From an uncultured beta proteobacterium (lineage in GTDB: Bacteria > Pseudomonadota > Gammaproteobacteria > Burkholderiales > Burkholderiaceae_A): DNA of 64,000 bases. The stretch spans positions 1 to 64,000 of the forward strand of contig CACOBT010000008.1 in assembly GCA_902625535.1 (NCBI GenBank), read 5' to 3'. This document shows, in pieces, positions 53,695-62,589 of this stretch. The position numbers and the translations under genes are program-made. The notes under the pieces were generated by a model. The model did no database searches and was not told where the DNA came from. It worked only from the letters and a program-made list of their open reading frames with translations. Numbering within the stretch: position 1 is the first letter of the stretch; every line of letters begins with the position of its first letter.

Positions 53695-54588
53695 ATGAAA
53701 TCTGAAAGTATTCTTGAATTGCATCTAAAACATGCATTGTCGAAATGTGGCAGTCCTGGTTCGCCTCAAAGGTTGCATATGGCAATGCAACACGCTGTTT
53801 TTCCTGGTGGAGCGCGAATTAGGCCCCGACTTTGTCTTGCTATAGCGGATTCTTTTGACAATTATGATAAGCAATTGGCTATAGCAGCGGCAGTTGCTAT
53901 TGAGTTTTTGCACTGTGCTTCCCTGGTTCACGATGATTTGCCTTGTTTTGACGATGCAGATCAAAGAAGGGGTAAGCTTTCAGTCCACAAAGCATTTGAT
54001 GAAAGGCTCGCTATTTTGGCGGGCGATGCACTTATCGTGGAGGCCTTCCGTCATTTGAATAGTTGTGAAACAAACCACTTTACTCGGCTTAGGTTGGTCC
54101 TTGATTTGGTTACAAAATCAGTCGGAAGTGTCTCCGGAATAATAGCTGGGCAGGCATGGGAATGTGAAAGGAAAGCATCTCTTGAACAGTACCAGAGAGA
54201 AAAAACTGGGGCACTATTTGAGGCAGCAGTTATGTCAGGGGCTGCTTCGGCTGGCAGTGAAATTGAGGATTGGCGTCTCTTCGGTGAAAAGTTAGGGGAG
54301 GCTTATCAAGTAGCAGATGATATCCGTGATGTAATTGCGCATCCTTCAGAGGTCGGTAAACCTACCGGCAGAGATGAAGTTTTGGGAAGAATGAGTTCGG
54401 CAAGAGAGCTTGGGCTTTCGGGAGCCGTGGCGTACTTTGATAACTTAATAGATGAAGTTGTTGCCTCGGTACCAAAGTTCAATAATAATGAAAAACTAAC
54501 AATTTTAATTAGAAATGAAGCTATGCGTCTTGTCCCTAAAAAAGGGCGCATAAAGATTCAAAAAATTGACAGTAAAGCATTTCTGTAG
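53695..54588 (+). CDS. crtE: Geranylgeranyl diphosphate synthase CrtE
   Basis: Makes the C20 precursor used for carotenoids and for the bacteriochlorophyll tail. A trans-prenyltransferase with the first Asp-rich motif VHDDLPCFDDADQRRGKLSVH and the second YQVADDIRDV. The length (about 297 aa) fits FPP/GGPP synthases; the photosynthesis cluster position makes GGPP the likely product. ATG 53695 is chosen; a GTG two codons earlier is possible. The upstream PpsR boxes imply oxygen repression. Confidence 0.9.
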   Translation: MKSESILELHLKHALSKCGSPGSPQRLHMAMQHAVFPGGARIRPRLCLAIADSFDNYDKQLAIAAAVAIEFLHCASLVHDDLPCFDDADQRRGKLSVHKAFDERLAILAGDALIVEAFRHLNSCETNHFTRLRLVLDLVTKSVGSVSGIIAGQAWECERKASLEQYQREKTGALFEAAVMSGAASAGSEIEDWRLFGEKLGEAYQVADDIRDVIAHPSEVGKPTGRDEVLGRMSSARELGLSGAVAYFDNLIDEVVASVPKFNNNEKLTILIRNEAMRLVPKKGRIKIQKIDSKAFL

Positions 54589-54609
54589 AACTAGCTTACG
54601 AGAAGTAAA

Positions 54610-55749
54610 TTGAAATTCCGCACTAATTTTTTTGTTTCGATAAAGAGAAGAATTATGCGTAGAGTTTTTCAATCGGATAGGCTTAAACGTAGTCTTGAGA
54701 AGTCTTTTTTTGTAAGATATTTTGTCCATCGTCAGGCATTGCGCGCTTTTGACCTAATGGCTGGATTCGTTTATTCCCAAATTTTACTGTCCTGTGTCAA
54801 GTTAGATCTTTTTAATTTTCTTAAGGATGGTGCAAAAAGTTTTGATGAGGTATTTCGTTTTCTAAACTTAGAGTCGGAAAGGTTTGACTGTCTGATAAAA
54901 GGCGCTTGTGCGATAGGGTTGATTGAACAAGATGAGTCTGATTCAATAGATCTTAGTTTAAAAGGCCATATATTTGCGCAGGACAAGGGTTTAGTTGCAT
55001 TAATCTTGCACCATGAAATTTTTTACAAAGACCTAACTGAGCCAGTGGCCTTCCTCAGAAATAAAGACACAGAAACTTCTCTGAATAGGTACTGGGGCTA
55101 TGTTGAGCAAAGAGGGTCAGTTCAAAATAGTATTAAGATTAAAAAAAAAGAAAATGCCCGAAAATATAGCGAGTTAATGGCACTTTCTCAACCCATGGTA
55201 ACGGACCAACTAATCTCCGCATATAATTTTCGGAGGCACACTGCAATACTTGATGTTGGGGGAGGAAAAGCAAGTTTTTCAATTCGCCTCGCAGAACTTA
55301 TTCCCGGTATAAAAGTAGCTAACCTTGATCTTCCAGAAGTTTGTGAAGAGGCAAAAAAAAATGTTCGTCAAGCGGAATTGGTGAGCACTGTCCGGATAAT
55401 TTCAAGTAATTTTTTCGAAGAAGAACTTCCATATGGTTATGACTTAATAACCCTAATCCGGGTATTGTATGATCATTCAGAAGAAAATGTTAAAAAACTG
55501 TTAAGGATGGTGAGAGCGTCACTTCCAGAACACGGTAAGCTGTTGATAGCAGAGCCCATGGCGAACTCCTCAAAATTTGGATCAAGTGCCGATGCATATT
55601 TTTGGTTCTATTTGACATTAATGGGAAGAGGTAAGCCACGAACATCAGAGGAGCTAATTAAGCTCTTACGAAATTGCGGTTTTTCGAAAGCACGTTGTTT
55701 AAAAACGACGTTACCCATTCAGACTGGGATAGTATTGGCAGAAGCATAG
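54610..55749 (+). CDS. crtF: Carotenoid O-methyltransferase CrtF
   Basis: A 379-residue SAM-dependent methyltransferase with an N-terminal dimerisation region (ALRAFDLMAGFVYSQILLSC), glycine-rich motif I ILDVGGGKASFS, and VANLDLPEV. In photosynthetic clusters this fold in this place (crtE-crtF-bchC) is the demethylspheroidene-type O-methyltransferase of the spheroidene/spirilloxanthin pathway. It follows crtE by 21 bp. Confidence 0.88.
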   Translation: MKFRTNFFVSIKRRIMRRVFQSDRLKRSLEKSFFVRYFVHRQALRAFDLMAGFVYSQILLSCVKLDLFNFLKDGAKSFDEVFRFLNLESERFDCLIKGACAIGLIEQDESDSIDLSLKGHIFAQDKGLVALILHHEIFYKDLTEPVAFLRNKDTETSLNRYWGYVEQRGSVQNSIKIKKKENARKYSELMALSQPMVTDQLISAYNFRRHTAILDVGGGKASFSIRLAELIPGIKVANLDLPEVCEEAKKNVRQAELVSTVRIISSNFFEEELPYGYDLITLIRVLYDHSEENVKKLLRMVRASLPEHGKLLIAEPMANSSKFGSSADAYFWFYLTLMGRGKPRTSEELIKLLRNCGFSKARCLKTTLPIQTGIVLAEA

Positions 55750-55800
55750 TGTGACATATTTTCATCACCTTTCTTTGTTGTGGTGCAAAAAATAAATTCA

Positions 55801-55829
55801 TTGACAAGGTATTTGATTTTACTGATACT
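55801..55829 (+). promoter_or_regulatory. Predicted bchC promoter
   Basis: TTGACA (55801-55806) and GATACT (55824-55829) with a 17-bp spacer. The first PpsR box begins six bases after the -10, over the expected start site. This would be the promoter of the bchCXYZ-puf superoperon. Confidence 0.55.
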
Positions 55830-55834
55830 TACTA

Positions 55835-55878
55835 TGTAAAGGTATCTTTACAGACAAAAATGTTAATGAAAGTTTACA
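55835..55878. promoter_or_regulatory. Two PpsR/CrtJ-type operators upstream of bchC
   Basis: Perfect TGT-N12-ACA sites at 55835-55852 (TGTAAAGGTATCTTTACA) and 55861-55878, their starts 26 bp apart, the second ending six bases before the bchC ATG. The spacing resembles the bchO/crtE pair, which argues against chance. Confidence 0.85.
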
Positions 55879-55884
55879 CATAGA

Positions 55885-56826
55885 ATGATTGAAAACAAAG
55901 CATCTGTTGTGTTGTTAAAAAAACCAGGCGAAATTAGGGTTGAGCAAATTAATTTGGACCCTTTAACGGAAAACGATCTATTGGTAGAAAACTTTTTTAG
56001 CGGAATAAGTTCTGGGACCGAACGGCTTCTTTACGAGGGGAGGATGCCTGCTTTTCCAGGAATGGGTTATCCATTAGTCCCTGGCTATGAATGTTTTGGA
56101 AAAATTTTAGATTGCGCAAAAACATCAGGCTTTGAAGAAGGTGAAACTGTCTTCGTACCTGGTGCAACATGCTACGGAGATGTCAAGGGTTTGTTTGGGG
56201 GTGCCTCATCACACCTAGTAGTGAATAAAGAGCGTGTAATTAGAATGCCTTTTGACATGGGAAGGGAAAATGTTTTGCTGGCGTTGGCTGCCACTGCTCA
56301 CCATAGTTTTGAAGGAAACCATACGCCTGATCTTATTATTGGACATGGGGCCCTAGGTCGTTTGTTGGCTCGTTTGACAGTTTTGCGAGGAAAATCTCCC
56401 GTTGTTGTTGAAAAATTGCCAATTAGAAGGAATGGCGCTTCGGGGTACAACGTTTGTTCTCCTGAAGAGGTGATTGGAAAACAATTCAGTTGTATTGCGG
56501 ATGTTAGCGGCGATCTAAGTCAACTCGATTTCCTTGTAAGTCTACTCAGACCAGGGGGGGAAGTAGTTTTAGCAGGTTTTTATCAGAATTCAATTTCTTT
56601 TGACTTCGTACCGGCCTTTCTGAAAGAGGCGAGAGTAAGAGTTTCTGCACAATGGAAACAGAGCGATCTAAACGCAGTCGCCGATTTAGTTACTTCCAAA
56701 AAGTTAAAGCTTGACGATCTAATAAGTCATGAGGTTTCAGCGGAAAATGCTCACTATGCGTATGAAACTGCTTTCAATGATACGAGTTGCTTAAAGATGG
56801 TAATTGATTGGAAAGGGTTTCACTAA
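55885..56826 (+). CDS. bchC: 3-hydroxyethyl bacteriochlorophyllide a dehydrogenase BchC
   Basis: Oxidises the C3 hydroxyethyl group to acetyl in bacteriochlorophyll a synthesis. A 313-residue MDR-type dehydrogenase: NFFSGISSGTERLLYEGRMP near the N-terminus and the nucleotide site IIGHGALGRLLARL. The catalytic zinc set of classic alcohol dehydrogenases is not seen, as in other BchC. Head of the bchC-X-Y-Z-puf superoperon. Confidence 0.94.
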   Translation: MIENKASVVLLKKPGEIRVEQINLDPLTENDLLVENFFSGISSGTERLLYEGRMPAFPGMGYPLVPGYECFGKILDCAKTSGFEEGETVFVPGATCYGDVKGLFGGASSHLVVNKERVIRMPFDMGRENVLLALAATAHHSFEGNHTPDLIIGHGALGRLLARLTVLRGKSPVVVEKLPIRRNGASGYNVCSPEEVIGKQFSCIADVSGDLSQLDFLVSLLRPGGEVVLAGFYQNSISFDFVPAFLKEARVRVSAQWKQSDLNAVADLVTSKKLKLDDLISHEVSAENAHYAYETAFNDTSCLKMVIDWKGFH

Positions 56827-56828
56827 TT

Positions 56829-57845
56829 ATGGAAAATAAACAAATAGTCCGAGAGAAGCAAACCGAGGTAGCCGAAAAAAATAGGTCGGGTGATTCTATT
56901 AACCCATCCGACGCTAGCCCATCAAATGAAGTTAAGAAAAAAGAAACACAAATAATTGCAATTTATGGCAAGGGCGGTATCGGAAAAAGTTTTACCTTAG
57001 CAAATCTTTCTTACATGATGGCGCAGCAAGGTAAAAAGATATTATTAATTGGTTGTGACCCAAAGAGTGATACGACTTCGCTTCTCTTCGGTGGAAAGGC
57101 TTGTCCAACAATTATCGAGACATCATCAAAGAAGAAATTGGCAGGAGAAGAGGTAAAAATTGGAGATGTTTGCTTTAAAAGAGATGGTGTCTTTGCCATG
57201 GAATTAGGTGGTCCAGAGGTTGGGCGAGGTTGTGGCGGTAGAGGAATAATCCATGGATTTGAAACCTTAGAAAAATTAGGTTTTCACGACTGGGATTTTG
57301 ACTATGTTTTACTAGACTTCTTAGGAGACGTAGTTTGTGGCGGTTTCGGATTGCCGATAGCGAGGGATATGTGTCAAAAAGTAATGGTAGTAGCAAGTAA
57401 TGATCTTCAATCACTTTATGTGGCAAATAACGTGTGCTCTGCTGTTCAGTACTTTAGAAAATTAGGGGGGAATGTTGGAGTAGCGGGAATAATAATTAAC
57501 AAAGATGATGGTACTGGCGAGGCCAAAAATTTTGCGGAAAAAGTCGGTATACCGGTCCTAACGTCTATTCCTGCACATGAGGATATAAGAAGAAAAAGTG
57601 CCAGTTATGAAATTATTGGAAAGCCAGGCAGCGAGTGGGCTCCTCTATTTTCCGAATTAGGTTCAAATGTTGCATCAGCTCCGCCAGTTTTACCAAAGCC
57701 CTTGATCCAAGATGATCTACTCAACCTATTTTCATCTGATGTCGTTGGAAGAGATTATAAGCTTGAGCCCGCCGAGCTATCTGATCTGACTGGCGTTAGT
57801 TTCGAAGAAAAAAAATCACTGGAAGTAATTTATGACGCAGCCTAA
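56829..57845 (+). CDS. bchX: Chlorophyllide reductase iron protein BchX
   Basis: The NifH-like ATP-dependent reductase of chlorophyllide a reductase, which donates electrons to BchYZ. The P-loop YGKGGIGKSFTLANLS is near residue 42; cysteines for the shared [4Fe-4S] cluster lie in GRGCGGRG and VVCGGFG. A charged tail of about 35 residues precedes the NifH core. ATG 56829 (338 aa) follows the bchC stop by two bases. It overlaps bchY by 14 bp. Confidence 0.96.
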   Translation: MENKQIVREKQTEVAEKNRSGDSINPSDASPSNEVKKKETQIIAIYGKGGIGKSFTLANLSYMMAQQGKKILLIGCDPKSDTTSLLFGGKACPTIIETSSKKKLAGEEVKIGDVCFKRDGVFAMELGGPEVGRGCGGRGIIHGFETLEKLGFHDWDFDYVLLDFLGDVVCGGFGLPIARDMCQKVMVVASNDLQSLYVANNVCSAVQYFRKLGGNVGVAGIIINKDDGTGEAKNFAEKVGIPVLTSIPAHEDIRRKSASYEIIGKPGSEWAPLFSELGSNVASAPPVLPKPLIQDDLLNLFSSDVVGRDYKLEPAELSDLTGVSFEEKKSLEVIYDAA

Positions 57846-59358
57846 AGAACACATCATAGACATAAAGAACCTTTCAACTAACAGAAAGGAAAAGGTGCCC
57901 TGCGGAAGTAAGGAACTGGTTGAACGAGCGAGGCAGCAGAACAAGTCTGAAATAATTGATCAGTATAAGAAGGATTATCCTGTTGGTCCGCATGATCAAC
58001 CGCAAAGTATGTGTCCTGCGTTTGGTTCATTACGAGTTGGCTTAAGAATGAATAGAGTTGCAACAATTTTGTCAGGGTCTGCATGTTGCGTCTATGGGTT
58101 GACTTTTACCTCACATTTTTATGGTGCTCGCAGAAGTGTCGGGTACGTTCCTTTTAACTCTGAAACACTAGTTACAGGTAAACTTTTTGAAGATATCAAG
58201 GAGTCGGTTGAAAAAACTGCAAACCCTGAGAAGTTAGACGCAATAGTTGTCATTAATTTGTGCGTTCCTACAGCTAGCGGAGTACCATTGCAACTTTTGC
58301 CGAAAGTAATCAATGGAGTAAGGATTATTGGAATAGATGTACCAGGGTTTGGAGTACCTACCCATGCAGAGGCAAAAGATATTCTGGCCTCTGCAATGTT
58401 GAAGTTTTCTAAGACTGAAATTGCAAATGGTCCAGTAGAAAAATCTCTGCAACAGAGGAAGAGTTTGCCTCTGGTTACGTTAGTTGGTGAAGTATTTCCA
58501 TTGGACCCGATGTCGATATCTTCGATGTTAGAACCGCTGGATTTGGAAGTGGGGGCGATAGTTCCAACCCGTCAATGGAGGGAATTATACACCGCATTTG
58601 AAGGCACTGTAGTCGCTGGACTGCATCCTTTTTATACCTCAACATTCAGAGAGTTTGAGTCAGTGGGAAAACCTATTTTGAGTTCTGCGCCAGTGGGATA
58701 TGAGGGGACGGCTTCGTGGTTGGAAAGACTTGGCAACACACTGAATATATCAGAGAAAAAAGTTAACAAAGCAAAAGATCTTGTATTGCCGTTGATAAAA
58801 CAGTCTCTACAAGAGAAAAAACTGAACGGAAATGTTACTTTGAGTGGTTATGAGGGTTCCGAATTGCTCGTTGCAAGATTACTTATAGAGAGCGGGTTAG
58901 CAGTAAAATATGTCGGAACGGCCTGTCCGCGGACGAATCAGTCCAAGTTGGATGAGGAGTGGCTCAAACAAAAGGGTGTTTCAGTGGAATTCAGAGCGTC
59001 ACTTGAAAGCGATCTCCAGGCGATAGAGGAGTACGACCCTGATCTCGTGATCGGCACTACACCGGTAGTCCAACACGCAAAAGAAAAAGCAATTCCATCG
59101 TTATATTTTACAAATCTGATCTCGGCTCGTCCGCTTATGGGAAATTTAGGTATCGGGTCAGTTTTAGAAGTTATCGGGGACGCTATAAATAATGGCAAAC
59201 GTTTCAAGAAGATGAAAAAGTTCTTTTCTGGAGTTGGGGACGGTGAATCGTCCGGTGTTTGGCACCCTTTCGGCGAAAAGAATGCAAAGTTTAAGGAGTT
59301 GATTTCTGAAAAAAAACTAGCGACAAATAAGGTCACTAAGGAGCAAGTGAAGTGTTGA
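57832..59358 (+). CDS. bchY: Chlorophyllide reductase subunit BchY
   Basis: A NifD-like subunit of the catalytic BchYZ component that reduces the C7=C8 bond of chlorophyllide. Cluster and substrate pocket cysteines are seen in [18 protein letters not shown] and INLCVPTA. 508 aa. It overlaps both bchX (14 bp) and bchZ (7 bp), so the three are translated as a unit. Confidence 0.95.
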   Translation: MTQPKEHIIDIKNLSTNRKEKVPCGSKELVERARQQNKSEIIDQYKKDYPVGPHDQPQSMCPAFGSLRVGLRMNRVATILSGSACCVYGLTFTSHFYGARRSVGYVPFNSETLVTGKLFEDIKESVEKTANPEKLDAIVVINLCVPTASGVPLQLLPKVINGVRIIGIDVPGFGVPTHAEAKDILASAMLKFSKTEIANGPVEKSLQQRKSLPLVTLVGEVFPLDPMSISSMLEPLDLEVGAIVPTRQWRELYTAFEGTVVAGLHPFYTSTFREFESVGKPILSSAPVGYEGTASWLERLGNTLNISEKKVNKAKDLVLPLIKQSLQEKKLNGNVTLSGYEGSELLVARLLIESGLAVKYVGTACPRTNQSKLDEEWLKQKGVSVEFRASLESDLQAIEEYDPDLVIGTTPVVQHAKEKAIPSLYFTNLISARPLMGNLGIGSVLEVIGDAINNGKRFKKMKKFFSGVGDGESSGVWHPFGEKNAKFKELISEKKLATNKVTKEQVKC

Positions 59359-60839
59359 TTATTGATCACGATAGAGCAGGAGGTTACTGGGGTGCTGTGT
59401 ACGTTTTTACAGCAGTGAAGGGTCTGCAGGTTGTAATCGATGGGCCAGTTGGGTGTGAGAACTTACCCGTAACCTCTGTTTTGCACTACACAGATGGATT
59501 ACCTCCTCATGAGTTGCCGATTGTAGTTACGGGACTATCCGAGGATGAGTTAAATAAAAATGGTACCGAAGGGGCAATGAAAAGGGCGCATAAGGTACTC
59601 GACCCGAAACAACCATCAGTTGTTGTTACGGGGTCTATCGCGGAAATGATCGGGGGTGGTGTGACACCCGAGGGAACAAAGCTGAAAAGATTCCTACCAC
59701 GGACAATAGATGAGGATCAATGGCAGGCTGCTGATAGAGCTCTAGTTTGGTTGTGGAGAGAATTTGGCTCTAGGAAAGTGGGAAAAAAGAAACCGGAGGA
59801 TGGAGCACCTACGGCGAATATCATTGGACCGGCATATGGAATGTTTAATCAAAATAGTGATTTAGCAGAGATCAAGAGGTTATTGGACGGGCTAGGAGTA
59901 AAAACAAATCTTGTTTTCCCGCTAGGTGCAGATTTAGGAGAAATTTATCGGTTATCAGAAGCTGATATAAATATTTGTCTCTATCGCGAGTACGGGAGGG
60001 GTCTCTGTGAACTTTTAGGCAAACCGTATTTACAAGCCCCCATAGGAATGGAAAGCACAACGCTATTTCTGGAGAAGTTAGCATCAATATTGAAACTAGA
60101 TGCGAGTGAGTTCATCGAATCTGAGAAACATACTACGCTAAAGCCTATTTGGGATCTTTGGAGATCAGTAACTCAAGATTTTTTTGGAACTGCAACATTT
60201 GCGGTTGTTGCAAATGAGACTTATACAAGAGGAATTAAAAATTATCTTCAGAATGAACTCGGTTTCCAGTGTAAGTTTGCTTGTTCTAGAAAAGCGGGAG
60301 GTAAAACTGATAATGAGAAAATAAGAGCTCAAATACAAAATGGTACCCCGTTAGTAACCTTTGGTAGCATCAATGAGCGAATGTATCTCGCAGAAATCAA
60401 TTCTAAGAATGCGTTTATTCCATCATCCTTTCCTGGATCAATTGTCAGAAGGCATACAGGAACACCTTTTGTAGGATATGCTGGTGCAACCTACATACTC
60501 CAAGAATTCTGCAATTCTCTTTTTGATTCGTTATTTAATGTTTTGCCACTCGGAACTGAGCTCGACCTGGCAGCACCAGTTACAAAAACTATAGAGCGAA
60601 AAGAGGAGCATGCAACTGTTCACTGGGAGAGAGAGGCAGAGCACGTTCTAAACCATTATCTTCAAAAGGAACCGATACTTGTACAAATATCGCGCGCAAA
60701 GAAACTCAGGGAACAGATAGAAAAAAATTGTAAGGAACGTGGATTATCGGTAATAACAGAAGTAATGGTTATCGAATATTTTAATTTGAAGGATGAAAAG
60801 TCTAAGGTCCAAAACCAAGATGCAGAGGAAAAAGTATGA
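59352..60839 (+). CDS. bchZ: Chlorophyllide reductase subunit BchZ
   Basis: A NifK-like partner of BchY. The N-terminus has [20 protein letters not shown], then [21 protein letters not shown] with a cluster cysteine; a C-terminal helical extension reaches residue 495. GTG start at 59352 inside the end of bchY. Its stop overlaps the start of a 43-codon frame that precedes pufB. Confidence 0.95.
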   Translation: MLIIDHDRAGGYWGAVYVFTAVKGLQVVIDGPVGCENLPVTSVLHYTDGLPPHELPIVVTGLSEDELNKNGTEGAMKRAHKVLDPKQPSVVVTGSIAEMIGGGVTPEGTKLKRFLPRTIDEDQWQAADRALVWLWREFGSRKVGKKKPEDGAPTANIIGPAYGMFNQNSDLAEIKRLLDGLGVKTNLVFPLGADLGEIYRLSEADINICLYREYGRGLCELLGKPYLQAPIGMESTTLFLEKLASILKLDASEFIESEKHTTLKPIWDLWRSVTQDFFGTATFAVVANETYTRGIKNYLQNELGFQCKFACSRKAGGKTDNEKIRAQIQNGTPLVTFGSINERMYLAEINSKNAFIPSSFPGSIVRRHTGTPFVGYAGATYILQEFCNSLFDSLFNVLPLGTELDLAAPVTKTIERKEEHATVHWEREAEHVLNHYLQKEPILVQISRAKKLREQIEKNCKERGLSVITEVMVIEYFNLKDEKSKVQNQDAEEKV

Positions 60840-60967
60840 GAATTTTTGGATCTCTACTTTCATTTTTTCTAGGAATGCCGTGGCATAAGGCCACGTCTGC
60901 CCATGCCGCGGGCTCCAGTGCGGCAACGGCCTATCGGCCATTTCAAGGAGGTGTAAATCATGAGTGA
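60836..60967 (+). CDS. Possible 43-codon leader-like ORF upstream of pufB
   Basis: ATG overlaps the bchZ stop (ATGA) and the frame runs 8 bp into pufB. The peptide starts [20 protein letters not shown] and is then alanine/serine-rich; it resembles no known Puf protein, including PufQ. The DNA from about 60870 to 60940 is far richer in GC than its surroundings and forms hairpins, so the segment may act mainly as RNA; translation could be coupled from bchZ and feed ribosomes to pufB. Confidence 0.35.
   Translation: MRIFGSLLSFFLGMPWHKATSAHAAGSSAATAYRPFQGGVNHE
60879..60939 (+). other. Cluster of three hairpins in the bchZ-pufB junction
   Basis: Stems CGTGGC/GCCACG (60879-60895, 5-nt loop), TGCCGC/GCGGCA (60904-60925) and GGCC/GGCC (60928-60939, TATC loop) follow each other just before the pufB ribosome binding site AAGGAGG at 60945-60951. 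No T-tract follows, so this is not a standard terminator. It may block decay or processing of the pufBA message. Confidence 0.6.
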
Positions 60968-61109
60968 GACTTCAGGTTCTATCTCAGGACTTACCGATGA
61001 AGAAGCCCAAGAATTCCATACGTTTTATATGCAGGGCTTAGTTGGCTTTACGGCTATTGCCGTTGTTGCCCACATACTCGTATGGGCTTGGCGTCCATGG
61101 TTCTATTAA
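60960..61109 (+). CDS. pufB: Light-harvesting 1 beta polypeptide PufB
   Basis: A 49-residue antenna protein with one membrane span. His38 (VVAHILVW) is the bacteriochlorophyll ligand; His20 lies 18 residues before, as in LH1 beta. The C-terminal end WAWRPWFY is diagnostic. A strong AAGGAGG lies eight bases before the ATG. It lacks any extension. Confidence 0.95.
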   Translation: MSETSGSISGLTDEEAQEFHTFYMQGLVGFTAIAVVAHILVWAWRPWFY

Positions 61110-61154
61110 CAGTAGTTGGTGAACTTTAATTAATTTTGCAAAAGGAGGAATGAA

Positions 61155-61394
61155 ATGGAAGCGTTATCTAGTCAAAGCTCAATTGCATCGGTTTCAAGTA
61201 AACAACCGGGCGGGGATACATTTAGATTTTCCATTATTTTCTGGACAACATTTTTAGTGTTCTTGTTAATAGCAGTGCTGTCGACTTGCTTGAGGCTACC
61301 GTGGCGTTCCTGGATGCCTGGTGCAGAAGGAAGTTCATCATTATTGAGTGACGTTAGATCAGCAGTTTATACCCTAATGTCTCATTTAACTTAA
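61155..61394 (+). CDS. Unrecognised 79-residue single-span protein between pufB and pufA
   Basis: A serine-rich N-terminal tail (about 1-22), one membrane helix (about 25-46, [20 protein letters not shown]), then an interfacial [12 protein letters not shown] and an amphipathic C-terminal helix (about 62-79). It has its own strong ribosome binding site (AAAGGAGG) and lies between the two LH1 genes, 45 bp after pufB and 13 bp before pufA. It is not an LH1 alpha or beta: no histidine is in the helix. Size and layout recall PufX of Rhodobacter (82 aa, one span, C-terminal helix), but I see no sequence match. Likely an RC-LH1 accessory subunit. Confidence 0.8.
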   Translation: MEALSSQSSIASVSSKQPGGDTFRFSIIFWTTFLVFLLIAVLSTCLRLPWRSWMPGAEGSSSLLSDVRSAVYTLMSHLT

Positions 61395-61407
61395 TAGGAG
61401 TTTTGAT

Positions 61408-61617
61408 ATGTGGAGAGTATGGAAATTATTTGACCCTTTAAGGGCGATGGTGATCCAGGGTGTTTTCTTGTTTGCATTAGCAGCAATGATTCACTTTATT
61501 TTGTTAAGTACAGTTCGTTTTAACTGGTTGGACGGAAAAAGCCAGTCAGAAATTATGATGGGCAATGCTGGAATGAACCAACCAGCTGTTGTGGCTCAGG
61601 CTTCTGAAAAACGATAA
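61408..61617 (+). CDS. pufA: Light-harvesting 1 alpha polypeptide PufA
   Basis: 69 residues: [18 protein letters not shown], a single span with His29 ([10 protein letters not shown]) as pigment ligand, and RFNWLDG. The C-terminal tail of about 25 residues is longer and Gln/Ala/Met-rich; such tails may be processed. GGAG ribosome binding site before the ATG. A stable hairpin follows the gene. Confidence 0.95.
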   Translation: MWRVWKLFDPLRAMVIQGVFLFALAAMIHFILLSTVRFNWLDGKSQSEIMMGNAGMNQPAVVAQASEKR

Positions 61618-61636
61618 TTATTTTAGAAAGGGCTGT

Positions 61637-61657
61637 GCAGGGGCGTTAAGCCCCTGC
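61637..61657 (+). other. Hairpin in the pufA-pufL junction
   Basis: A perfect 8-bp GC-rich stem GCAGGGGC/GCCCCTGC with a GTTAA loop. No U-run follows, so it should not terminate efficiently. In Rhodobacter a hairpin at this place protects the pufBA segment from 3' decay, giving more LH1 than reaction centre; the same role is inferred here. Confidence 0.7.
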
Positions 61658-61691
61658 CCGGTTAAAGATTCTTGAGACTGGGGGAGAAACC

Positions 61692-62567
61692 ATGGCAATG
61701 TTAAGTTTTGAAAAAAAATATAGGATTCGAGGTGGGACCCTTGTTGGGGGAGACCTATTTGATTTTTGGGTAGGACCTTTTTATGTTGGTTTTTTTGGAG
61801 TTACTACTATATTTTTCGCGTTCCTTGGTACCGCATTGATACTTTGGGGCGCTGCTATGGGCCCAACATGGAATCTCTGGCAAATAAGTATTAATCCTCC
61901 CGACATAAAATATGGTTTAGGCCTCGCTCCTATGGCCGAAGGAGGTCTTTGGCAGGTAGTAACGGTTTGTGCGATCGGAGCCTTTGGCTCATGGGCACTT
62001 AGGGAAGTTGAGATATGTCGTAAATTGGGGATTGGTTATCATGTTCCCGTCGCATTCGGTTTTGCCATATTCGCATATGTAACCTTAGTTGTATTTAGAC
62101 CGATCTTATTAGGAGCCTGGGGACACGGTTTTCCCTACGGAATTATGAGTCACCTCCAGTGGGTATCGAATGTCGGTTATCAATTTGTCTGGTTTCACTG
62201 GAATCCAGCGCATATGCTTGCAATAACTTTCTTTTTTGCTACCTCGCTAGCAGCGGCTTTACACGGGGGATTGATATTATCGGCAACGAACCCGCAAAAA
62301 GGGGAACCTGTAAAAACCCCTGAGCATGAAGACACCTTTTTTAGGGATTCGATTGGTTATTCAATTGGAACCTTAGGAATTCATCGATTACTTCTTTACC
62401 TTGCTCTCGCGTCCGGCTTTTTTAGCGCCGTTTGTATTGTTATAAGCGGACCTTTTTGGGTAGGAAATTGGCAAGATTGGTGGGGGTGGTGGCTTGAATT
62501 GCCGATATGGAATTATCCAATTGACGGAAGTATGTATCCAACAATGAAACCATACGAAAGTTCCTGA
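61692..62567 (+). CDS. pufL: Photosynthetic reaction centre L subunit
   Basis: A 291-aa five-helix membrane protein of the type-II reaction centre. Pigment ligands lie in [10 protein letters not shown] (accessory bacteriochlorophyll) and [13 protein letters not shown] (special pair); the non-heme iron ligands are in ALHGGLIL and [11 protein letters not shown]. The N-terminus [20 protein letters not shown] is typical. A GGGGGAG motif precedes the ATG. Confidence 0.97.
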   Translation: MAMLSFEKKYRIRGGTLVGGDLFDFWVGPFYVGFFGVTTIFFAFLGTALILWGAAMGPTWNLWQISINPPDIKYGLGLAPMAEGGLWQVVTVCAIGAFGSWALREVEICRKLGIGYHVPVAFGFAIFAYVTLVVFRPILLGAWGHGFPYGIMSHLQWVSNVGYQFVWFHWNPAHMLAITFFFATSLAAALHGGLILSATNPQKGEPVKTPEHEDTFFRDSIGYSIGTLGIHRLLLYLALASGFFSAVCIVISGPFWVGNWQDWWGWWLELPIWNYPIDGSMYPTMKPYESS

Positions 62568-62589
62568 ACAGGGACAACTGGAGATTACG

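Noticed and set aside
61155..61394. Second LH1 or LH2 antenna polypeptide
   Set aside because: No histidine in or near the membrane helix, and no alpha or beta end motifs; it cannot bind bacteriochlorophyll in the usual way.
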